Source: Kitasatospora atroaurantiaca
GTDB taxonomy: Bacteria > Actinomycetota > Actinomycetes > Streptomycetales > Streptomycetaceae
Length of the DNA stretch: 64,000 nucleotides
NCBI RefSeq assembly: GCF_007828955.1
Contig: NZ_VIVR01000001.1
Span: 1,302,001-1,366,000 of the forward strand
Reading direction: 5' to 3'
The position numbers were made by a program, and so were the translations under genes. This document shows, in pieces, positions 28,345-35,799 of this stretch (positions are counted from its first letter, which is position 1; every line of letters begins with the position of its first letter). The notes beneath the pieces are model-generated. The model searched no databases and was not told where the DNA came from. It saw nothing but the letters and a program-made list of their open reading frames with translations.

Positions 28345-28706
28345 GTGCCTTGCAGGCCGAGTTGCTGGGACATCCAGGGAAGTGCCTCGGCGAACGCCTC
28401 CGCGCCGGTCTGCCAGACGTGCCGGCCGGTGCCAGACGTACGCTGGTGCGGGTGCCGGTGGAGCAGCGCAGGGCAGTGCCGACCGCGGTCGCCGTGGCCG
28501 ACACCGGAAAGCACGGACTGGTGCTGGCCGTCGTATAGTCCGACCGGAGGCTTCACCTGTGGCAGGTGTTCGAGGGCCGGATGACAAGCGTCCCGCTGCT
28601 GAGTGACATCGACGCGCTGGCCCTGACGGGGGACGGCCTGGCCGTTCTCGGTGGACGGACCGGAACGGGCGCGCTGCACCTCGACCTAGACAGGCTCTGG
28701 GACTGA
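28345..28706 (+). pseudogene. C-terminal WD40-like gene fragment with an in-frame TAG
   Basis: The plus strand reads VAVADTGKHGLVLAVV, TAG at 28536-28538 and then, in the same frame, SDRRLHLWQVFEGRMTSVPL, SDIDALALTGDGLAVLGG and GALHLDLDRLWD with TGA at 28704-28706. The phrase V-x-S-D-R-R-L-H-L-W is a WD40-type blade, and Tyr is expected where the stop lies. Only the last one to two blades remain; the rest of the gene is absent. Confidence 0.6.
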
Positions 28707-29079
28707 CCGAACCGGCCCGGCCGCCGGGGTGACCGGCCCGCGGGCGGTGGCAACTGGTGCTGGCGAACTACTGTCGCAGCACCAACTCCCCGCGCAGCAG
28801 CGGCGGCGTGTGCGTATGGGTCGATACGCCCCTCGGATACTTCGTTGGGTAGTAGATCGGCGCCTTCCGCTCGAGTTCGGCCCGGAGCGGTCTGTCGCCG
28901 AGATCGCCAAGCCCAGTGGCCAATGCCTCGATCTGTCTGTCCGTCAGCGGGGGTGACCTGCTGGATGCGGGCCTCGTTGATCCATGGGCAACGGTGACCG
29001 GGTCGGCTCGTCCGGTTTGCGGTCGGTGCGGCGGGTACGGATGCCGGTGGTGCTGGTGGTGCCGGTACGCGTCGGCACC
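28707..29079. other. Gene-free stretch between two gene fragments
   Basis: No reliable gene. A minus-strand open frame (stop at 28768) contains PPLTDRQIEALATGLGDLGD and KAPIYYPTKYPRGVSTHTH, which has some coding flavour but no start or homologue I recognise. The segment 28788-28840 resembles 17774-17822. Confidence 0.4.
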
Positions 29080-29376
29080 ATGTCCTATGGGAGGCCCGGG
29101 TTGAGCACACTGTCGGTGGCCGCGGGACCGCTCGAGGGCGAGCCGGTGGTGCTGCGGAACGCGGATACGCTGCACGACGCCGCCAGCACGATGAAGGTCT
29201 CGGTGCTGGCTGCCCTGTACCGCAGCGGCCTGGATCTTGACGCTACGGTGCCGGTGGTCAACCGGTTCGCTTCAGTGGCGGGCGGACAGTACGCGAACAC
29301 CGCCGCGTGGGACAGCGACCCCGAGCCGTGGCGGCTGCTCGACGGCGGCACGGCGTCGTTGCGCGCGCAGCGGTAG
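29080..29376 (+). pseudogene. Class A beta-lactamase-like protein, 5' fragment
   Basis: The plus frame from about 29080 encodes the front of a serine beta-lactamase-like protein: HDAASTMKVSVLAALYRSGL, with the S-x-x-K catalytic motif STMK, then VVNRFASVAGGQYANTAAWD and LDGGTASLR. Homology ends abruptly at about 29363 and a TAG follows within three codons. The SDN and KTG motifs are missing, so the fragment cannot be active. It meets a truncated aminotransferase tail to tail. Confidence 0.7.
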
Positions 29377-30071
29377 CCGTGGATGGACAGGTACTTGGTC
29401 GGGCATACCAGGCGCAGCGTCTGCTCGGCCGGCAGCAGTGCGGAGTCCTCGCGCAACTCGCCGTCCCAGCGCATGTACTGGAAGGTGCCGTCGACGAACA
29501 CGAGCGAGCCCGTGTCGCGCTGCCAGTCTCCGATGTACTCCAGCAGGTGTCGGGGCACCCGCCGTCCGGCGTACCAGACAGGGTCGGTCATGATCAGCAC
29601 AGTGCGTTCATCGGGCAGCCTCAGATCCGGATCAGGCTGGTGCGCGTGACGGTGCGCGGCCTTCACCGGCTCGATGCCGAACGTCCTGAAGAAATAGGCG
29701 AGTTTGTAGTACACCGGCGGCAGGTAGTGCACCCGCTTGATGCCGGAGAGCGTGAGCCAGAGGCTGAACGTGCCGAGCAGGCCGCTGGACCCGGCAGCCG
29801 GAATGACCTGCCCGGGCGAGTACTCGACGCCGTCATGACGCCGGTGCAGTTCGGCGATCTTCGACCGGAGCGCGGAGTCCTCGTCGATGCCCGCGTAGCG
29901 GGTGACGTCGGCCAGCCGGTACGGCGGGGTACGAGCCAGTTCGCCGAGGTACTCCTCCACGAACGGGTGCCCGCCGTTGTAGTCGGAGATGAACAGTCGT
30001 CCACCAGGCTGCTGCCGCTCCGCCTCGACCAGCTCGTGCCAGGCGAGCATCTCGAACAGCGGTGCCTCCAT
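29361..30071 (-). pseudogene. PLP-dependent class I/II aminotransferase, 3' truncated
   Basis: ATG 30071 begins MEAPLFEMLAWHELVEAER. The frame is clean to about residue 236: SDYNGGHPFVEEYLGELART, AAGSSGLLGTFSLWL, IMTDPVWYAGRRVPRHLLEY and CPTKYLSIHGYRCA, where the lysine is the probable PLP Schiff-base residue. From about 29360 the frame runs antisense through the beta-lactamase fragment, so the C-terminal small domain is lost. The long open frame seen there is therefore partly artefactual. Confidence 0.75.
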
Positions 30072-30539
30072 GTCCCCCAGCCTTCACCCGGGTTGTGGCC
30101 GACGCCAAGTGTGGCCGCGCTCCAGGCCCACGCACAACAGCGTCGTTTCGGCCACCGGCCGGCGCAGGCTGCCGGCGACGGTCGGCAGGATGGCGCTCAG
30201 GAACGCTCCGACCGTCGACGGCTTTTGAGATTGCCGTTACGACCCGCCGACCGCCGGGCCATGGGAGGAAGGGCGGTCAGATCGATGAGGCAACAGGCCC
30301 CGCAGGGGCCCGAATGAGTGAGAGTTCCCTCCTCAGGAGTGAGCCACCCGGCAAGGACGTGAACCGTCGACCGCCCCGGCGGTAGCTTGACGTGGCCGCG
30401 CGCCGGGCAGCACGCACCGACCTGACCGTACCGACCAGGGGCGTGGCTCCCCACCGCTCGTTTGAACCGCCAGCCATGTGGGGGTGGTCGAGGCACTCGC
30501 CAGACCCGTCGGCCCGCGCCGGAAGAGGAGACGACCGCG
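30072..30539. other. Intergenic stretch upstream of the surface-glycan operon
   Basis: No gene is supported. A short perfect hairpin GGCCCCGCAGGGGCC occurs at about 30297-30311. GAAGAGGAG near 30520 is the ribosome binding site of the deacetylase. The operon promoter should lie here but is not obvious. Confidence 0.5.
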
Positions 30540-31418
30540 ATGGTCACTGAGCCACTCGATGGGAAGGTGCATGTCCCGCGGGTTCATGCGCCACGGAACT
30601 CATGGGTGCTGATGTATCACTCGGTGGACGCCTACGAGGAGGACCCGGCTCTGCTGACGGTCCGCCCCGAGCGGTTCGCCCGGCAGATGGAATGGCTGCA
30701 CCGACGCGGACTGCGTGGCGTCGGCGTGGCCGAGCTGCTGCGCGCCCGCGCTCAGGGAAAGGCCGGCTCCCTGGTGGGTCTCACCTTCGACGACGGCTAT
30801 CAGGACTTCGCCCGGCATGTCCTGCCGATTCTCGACGCGCGGGGCTTCAGCGCCACGGTGTACGTGGTCGCCGGCCTCATCGGCGGGCACAACGCCTGGG
30901 ACGCGGACTTGCCACGCAAGGAGCTGATCACCGGCGAGGAGGTCAAGTCACTGGCTGACGCGGGGGTGGAGATCGGCTCGCACAGCCTCAACCACGTCCG
31001 TATGACGGGACTCGGCGCCGCCGAGCTGGCCGACGAGACCGTCCGGAGCCGGGAGATCCTCGAGGAGATCACAGGTCGCCCGGTGAACAGCTTCTGCTAC
31101 CCGTACGGTGCAGTGGACGCCGCAGCGGTCTCAGCCGTCCGTGCGGCGGGCTACCACCACGCCTGCGCCATCGATCACTCCGCCCTCACCAGCTGCTGGG
31201 CGCTGCCCCGCTGCTACGTCGGGGACCGCGACGGCGGCTGGCGGCTGCGTGCCAAGCAGGCCCGTCACGTAGCGCGGGACCTTCGCCTGGCGAAGCTGTC
31301 CCACCGCGACGACGGAACGCGGCAACCCGACACCGACGATCCCGCCCTCCCCGGCGGGGGGCTTCCCGACGAGCCACTGTTCACGCCCCGGAGCCCGACC
31401 GGCAGGAGTTCTGCATGA
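30540..31418 (+). CDS. Polysaccharide deacetylase (NodB-type), first gene of a surface-glycan operon
   Basis: 292 residues from ATG 30540, with GAAGAGGAG upstream. The NodB domain has VLMYHSV, GLTFDDGYQDF (metal-binding DD), GLIGGHNAWDADLPRKEL, IGSHSLNHVRMT (His ligands) and SFCYPYGAVD. It belongs to carbohydrate esterase family 4, which removes N-acetyl groups from glycans. No signal peptide is visible, so it may act inside the cell on a precursor. Its stop overlaps the GNAT start by 4 nt (ATGA), and a flippase follows, pointing to exopolysaccharide or cell-wall glycan assembly. Confidence 0.9.
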   Translation: MVTEPLDGKVHVPRVHAPRNSWVLMYHSVDAYEEDPALLTVRPERFARQMEWLHRRGLRGVGVAELLRARAQGKAGSLVGLTFDDGYQDFARHVLPILDARGFSATVYVVAGLIGGHNAWDADLPRKELITGEEVKSLADAGVEIGSHSLNHVRMTGLGAAELADETVRSREILEEITGRPVNSFCYPYGAVDAAAVSAVRAAGYHHACAIDHSALTSCWALPRCYVGDRDGGWRLRAKQARHVARDLRLAKLSHRDDGTRQPDTDDPALPGGGLPDEPLFTPRSPTGRSSA

Positions 31419-32701
31419 CGCACCGCCCCTCAGCCCCCGCTTCACCGTCGCCCCCGCCCGCCCCTTCCCAGCCGACGGCGTACCCCGCACCCCCCTCGGC
31501 CGGAACATCGGAGCCCGCGGACCCCGCCACGCCGACCACCGCGTCGTCGGCTCACCGCCTCCCCTCGCCGGCCGGCCCGCAGGAATGGTCGGTCTCGGTC
31601 TGCCGGGACGGCCAAGCCCTTACCGACCTGGCCACGGAGTGGGACGACCTGCTGGACCGCTGCTCCACGGCCACCCCCTTCCAGTGCCACGCCTGGCTGG
31701 ATTCCTGGTGGCGGACCTACGGTCGCCCAGGACGCCTGCGCCTGGTGCTGGTAAGACATCGAGGCCGGCTGGTCGCTGCCGCAGCGCTGATGCTGATGCT
31801 GCGCCCGCTGCCTGTCCTGGTCCCCGTCGGGGCCGGACTCAGCGACTTCGGTGACATCCTCCTCGACGACACCTGTGCCGACGAAGCCGCCGCCGCGCTC
31901 GTCCGCGCTCTTCCCATCCACCGTCCGTGGTCCCTGCTGGACATGCGCGAGGTCCGCCCCACCGCAGCCACCCAGCGACTCGTCACTCATTGGCCGGGTG
32001 CTCGGCAGCGGCTGCCCGACTCGCTGTGCCAGCACCTGCCGGGCGTGCCGATGGAAGAAGTGCTGCAGCGCATGTCCACCCAGACCGCCAAACGTACCCG
32101 GCGCAAGCTCCGTCGGAACGCTTCCGAGGGAGTCGTCGTACGGCACACCCCGCCCGAGGAGATGCCGCGCGCCATCGCCGACATGTTGCGCCTGCACGAG
32201 CTGCAGTGGCGCGGCCGCGGAGCCACACCCGAGCATCTGCGCGAACGGTTTGCAGGGCACCTGACCCGTGCCGCCACGACCATGGCGGCAGCCGACCGTG
32301 TCGCGGTGCACGAGTTCCTGCTGGACGGCGAACTGATCGCGTGTCACCTCACCGTACTCAGCCCCAGCTTGATCGGCCTCTACCTGTACGGCGTCCACCC
32401 GAAGGCGCGCGAACGCCTCGACATCTCCGGCATGCTCCTGGGTGAGTGCGCGGCTCTTGCGACACAGACCGGACGAACAGAAGTCAACCTGCTCCGCGGT
32501 ACCGAACCGTACAAACAGCGGTGGCGCCCCAGCAAGACCCGCAACGATCGCCTGCTCCTCGGCGGCACAGCTGCGATCGCTGTCTACGGCAGCGCGGTCC
32601 GGCTACGCGCTGCCGCGCTGCGGCACGCCCGCGCCCACCTGCCGTGGCTGGCAGAGGTCCGCTCCCAGCTACGCAATCTCCGCGCACCGCGCCGAACCTG
32701 A
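31415..32701 (+). CDS. GNAT-family acyltransferase (CelD/BcsL-type)
   Basis: 428 residues from ATG 31415, overlapping the deacetylase stop. The first 55 residues are Pro/Ser/Ala-rich and probably disordered. Then come FQCHAWLDSWWRTYGRPGRL, GLSDFGDILLDD, a basic KRTRRKLRRNASEG stretch, and the C-terminal GNAT fold with VHEFLLDGELIACHLTVL, LYLYGVHPKARERLDISGML and LLRGTEPYKQRW. BioF2/CelD-like GNATs occur in exopolysaccharide and cellulose clusters and probably acylate a sugar intermediate. Membership of the operon is supported by overlap. Confidence 0.85.
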   Translation: MTHRPSAPASPSPPPAPSQPTAYPAPPSAGTSEPADPATPTTASSAHRLPSPAGPQEWSVSVCRDGQALTDLATEWDDLLDRCSTATPFQCHAWLDSWWRTYGRPGRLRLVLVRHRGRLVAAAALMLMLRPLPVLVPVGAGLSDFGDILLDDTCADEAAAALVRALPIHRPWSLLDMREVRPTAATQRLVTHWPGARQRLPDSLCQHLPGVPMEEVLQRMSTQTAKRTRRKLRRNASEGVVVRHTPPEEMPRAIADMLRLHELQWRGRGATPEHLRERFAGHLTRAATTMAAADRVAVHEFLLDGELIACHLTVLSPSLIGLYLYGVHPKARERLDISGMLLGECAALATQTGRTEVNLLRGTEPYKQRWRPSKTRNDRLLLGGTAAIAVYGSAVRLRAAALRHARAHLPWLAEVRSQLRNLRAPRRT

Positions 32702-32939
32702 CCTTGGCGGGGCGGGCCGCAGGCCGGTCCGCCGTCAAGCCTGCCGAGCGTCGCAACCACCCTGACGCAGCTTCACCGCGCACCCTGACGCACAGTCGAC
32801 CGAGGACGGAAGGACCACCGCAGGTGCATGAGACCGCTGAGTCCCGGCTCAGCAGGGGCTGCCCCCGCGGCATCGTGGCTCCGGAGCGTAAGCCTTCCCC
32901 TTGTCCGCCCCAAGACCCGAGTGCCTCGGGAGAGCGCCG

Positions 32940-34691
32940 ATGACACTCTCCCCGGTGTCACGCGACGCGGCAGCGCCCGAACCCGACCCTGTACCCGACG
33001 CGGCGCCCCCGCCCCCGGCTGCTTCGGGGCACCCCTCCCGGACTCTCGCCCGCGCCTTCGGCATCACCGCCGTCCTGAGCGTGGCCGGTTCCTTGCTCGG
33101 ACTTGCTCGCGATCTGGTGCTGGCCCGGTATTTCGGCGCGGGCCGGGAAACCGACGCTTTCCTGGTCGCCTGGAGTGTGCCGGAGACGGCGGCACCGCTG
33201 CTGATCGACAGTGCCATGCCTCTCCTGATGCTGCCCGCCTTCAGCGCCGCGCTCGCCTCGCGGCGCTCTCCGGTAGGCCCGGATCCTCATCCGGCGCTCC
33301 CCCACGACCCGCAATCCGTCACGGCCGCAGGCCCTGTGGACCCCGTCCCTGCCCTGGTCCTGGCAACCCTGCCACGCCTGTGCCTGCTCCTGACCTTGCT
33401 GTCCTCGGTCACCTGGCTCGGTGCCCCCTCCGTGGTTGCGCTGCTCGCCCCGGGCCTCCACGATCCGGCTCTCGCCGTCACGTGCACCCGGTTCACCGCA
33501 ACGACCGTGTTCTTCTTCGGTCTCGCCGGGTACCTCTCGGCCGGCCTACGCGCCCACCAGCACTTCACCGCCCCCGCCGCTGTCTACACCGCTTACAACA
33601 CCGGCATCCTGATCACGGTGGTCCTGACCCACGGCAGCCTCGGTATTCGCGCTGCGGCCCTCGGGGTGGCCGTCGGCAGCCTCCTCATGGTCGTGACCGT
33701 CCTGCCCGCGTTCCATCGACGCTGCTGCCGGTTGACATCCCTCAAACGGCGCCCCGGTGCCGACCGGTCCCTTGCGGCGGTCACGCTGAGCCTCCAGGCA
33801 CTGGTACCGGTGGTGGCGTTCGCCCTCACCCGCCAGTCCCAGGTCTACATCGAGCGCTACCTGGGCTCCGGCCTACCCTCGGGCACCATCTCGCACCTCA
33901 ACTATGCGGAGAAGGTCGCCCAGATGCCCATGGCGATCGCGGTGATGATCAGTACGATCACGCTCCCCCTGATCGCCCGGGCCATGGCCGAGGGCGACAC
34001 CGAGCGCGCACGGGACCAGGTCGAGAAGGACCTCGTTCTGGTGAGCGCGATCACGCTGGCCGCAACCGCCTTTCTGGTCGCCTGCGCCCCGCAGATCCTG
34101 GCCCTCCTCTTCCAGCACGGTGCCTTCGACGCGGCCGACACCTCCGCCAGCGCGGCAGTGATGCGGATCTTCAGCCTCGGCCTCCTCGGCCAGGCCCTGG
34201 TCGGGGCAACGGCCCGCCCGTTCTTCTCGGCCCGCCCCATGGCCCGCTTCGCCGACAGCACCCCGGCCGGGGGCCAGGGCACGAACCTCAGCGGATGGAT
34301 CCCGACGGCAGCGATGGGACTCGGACTCGCCGTCACGGCCGCCGTCAGCCTGCTCACCGCGCCCAGGTACGGGGCACCCGGCCTCGCCGCAGGCAACGCA
34401 GTAGGGATCACCTTGACGGCCGCGCTGCTGCTCGGCGGTCTCAGGGCCCGGGGCATCCCGGTCACGCTGACCCGCGTCGCCGCTCGGCTGAGCCGCCTGT
34501 GCGCCGCAGCTGCGTGCGCAACAGGCGCGGCACTCTGCGCCGCCCACTTCGCCGGGCCTGACCCCCTCCCCGTCGTCCTGCTCGTCGGCTCAGTGACGGT
34601 AGTGGTCTTCGGAACCACGGCGTGGTTGTTCGGCGTCCACGAGCTCCGCGCCCCGTTGCTTGCGCTCGCCGGCCGGCGGGGAAAGGCCTGA
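32940..34691 (+). CDS. MurJ-like lipid-linked oligosaccharide flippase
   Basis: 583 residues from ATG 32940, with GGGAG upstream. About 14 hydrophobic segments are visible. The MVF/MurJ signature is present: FGITAVLSVAGSLLGLARDL, VLARYFGAGRETDAFLVAW, YIERYLGSGLPSGTISHLNYAEK and LFQHGAFDAADT. MurJ-type MOP flippases move lipid-linked glycans across the membrane. With the deacetylase and acyltransferase upstream, this one probably exports a modified glycan rather than being the housekeeping lipid II flippase. The 238-bp gap before it means it may have its own promoter. Confidence 0.88.
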   Translation: MTLSPVSRDAAAPEPDPVPDAAPPPPAASGHPSRTLARAFGITAVLSVAGSLLGLARDLVLARYFGAGRETDAFLVAWSVPETAAPLLIDSAMPLLMLPAFSAALASRRSPVGPDPHPALPHDPQSVTAAGPVDPVPALVLATLPRLCLLLTLLSSVTWLGAPSVVALLAPGLHDPALAVTCTRFTATTVFFFGLAGYLSAGLRAHQHFTAPAAVYTAYNTGILITVVLTHGSLGIRAAALGVAVGSLLMVVTVLPAFHRRCCRLTSLKRRPGADRSLAAVTLSLQALVPVVAFALTRQSQVYIERYLGSGLPSGTISHLNYAEKVAQMPMAIAVMISTITLPLIARAMAEGDTERARDQVEKDLVLVSAITLAATAFLVACAPQILALLFQHGAFDAADTSASAAVMRIFSLGLLGQALVGATARPFFSARPMARFADSTPAGGQGTNLSGWIPTAAMGLGLAVTAAVSLLTAPRYGAPGLAAGNAVGITLTAALLLGGLRARGIPVTLTRVAARLSRLCAAAACATGAALCAAHFAGPDPLPVVLLVGSVTVVVFGTTAWLFGVHELRAPLLALAGRRGKA

Positions 34692-34715
34692 ACTCCCTCG
34701 TCGGCCGAACAGCCG

Positions 34716-35012
34716 CTACAGCCGTTCCTCCCTGATCACGTCCAAGTTCACGAAGCGCGGTGAGCCGTCGCAGAGGCTGGCCAGCTCCTCGGCTATGTGC
34801 TGGGTTTCCGGGAGGTTGCTGTTGGCCATGGCCCTTTCGTAGCTGGGGAATTCGACGATGTTCACAAAGTGCGACGGCTTGTCGCGGTCCTGGCCCAGCA
34901 TCTCGTGAGAGGCGGTTCGCTTACCCTCGGTGGTCGCCAGCCACTCGTCCATCAGCTCGTCCACCCGAGCCTTCTGCGTGGTGTCGTATTCAATGAGCTG
35001 GATAAATGTCAT
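34716..35012 (-). CDS. Antibiotic biosynthesis monooxygenase (ABM)-like small protein
   Basis: 98 residues from ATG 35012; the longer open frame starts in non-coding sequence. It reads MTFIQLIEYDTTQKARVDEL, KPSHFVNIVEFPSYERAMAN and LPETQHIAEELASLCDGSP, a dimeric ferredoxin-like ABM pattern. Such proteins range from quinone-forming oxygenases to simple stress proteins. There is no biosynthetic neighbour, so the substrate is unknown. Confidence 0.75.
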   Translation of the reverse strand: MTFIQLIEYDTTQKARVDELMDEWLATTEGKRTASHEMLGQDRDKPSHFVNIVEFPSYERAMANSNLPETQHIAEELASLCDGSPRFVNLDVIREERL

Positions 35013-35173
35013 CGCACTCAACCTTCTTCCGGTGAAGACTGCCGCGGAACGTGCTTTCAGCATCTCGCCCCCGGCAAACCGGTACAACCCGGATGATGCC
35101 CCGGTGGCCGGTCGATCGGTAACCCACGAGAATCGGTGACATGTCGTGCGGGGCCGAGAGGGGCAGGTCTGCC

Positions 35174-35686
35174 GTGACCACCATCAGGGAGTCGATCGAC
35201 GTCAACGTCCCGGTCCGCAGCGCCTACAACCAATGGACCCAGTTCGAGAGCTTTCCCCAGTTCATGGACGGGGTGAAGCGTGTCGATCAGCTGGGATCGG
35301 CACTGACCCACTGGGTGACGAGATTCGCCGTGCTCAGCCGCGAGTTCGATGCGGAGATCGTCGAGCAGCGCCCGGACGAGTGCGTGGTCTGGCGGAGTCT
35401 GGACGGGCCTCGTCAGGCGGGCACGGTGACATTCCGGCCTCTGGACGTGGATCGCTGCTGGGTCGCCCTGCGGGTGGACTTCGAGCCGAAGGGTGTCGCG
35501 GAGCGGGCCGGTGACGTGCTCGGCGTCGTCCGCCGCCGGGTCCAGGGCGACCTGGAGCGGTTCAAGGAGTTCGTCGAGGGGCGGGAACGGGAGACCGGGG
35601 CCTGGCGCGGCACCATTCACGGCGGGCACGTCCGTCCCCGCGCAGCTCAACCGCGCCCGCGGGTCCCGACCTGGCCCTGCGGTTGA
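35174..35686 (+). CDS. SRPBCC (polyketide cyclase/START-like) protein
   Basis: 170 residues from GTG 35174 (VTTIRESIDVNVPVRSAYNQ), where family similarity begins. The helix-grip elements are QWTQFESFPQFMDGVKRVDQ, EFDAEIVEQRPDECVVWRSL and DFEPKGVAERAGDVLGVVRRR. These match the SRPBCC group widespread in Streptomyces, which binds hydrophobic ligands. The last 25 residues are Pro/Arg-rich and probably unstructured. It is not tied to a polyketide cluster. Confidence 0.85.
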   Translation: MTTIRESIDVNVPVRSAYNQWTQFESFPQFMDGVKRVDQLGSALTHWVTRFAVLSREFDAEIVEQRPDECVVWRSLDGPRQAGTVTFRPLDVDRCWVALRVDFEPKGVAERAGDVLGVVRRRVQGDLERFKEFVEGRERETGAWRGTIHGGHVRPRAAQPRPRVPTWPCG

Positions 35687-35799
35687 GCACCCACCGGGCA
35701 GCGCTGCGAGGGGCGCTCCGCTCCCTCCACGGGTAGGTTGGCGACCGGACTCCGGTCGGCAGCGCGTCGGCGGGAGCAGAGCCGCTGTTCAGCGTCGAG

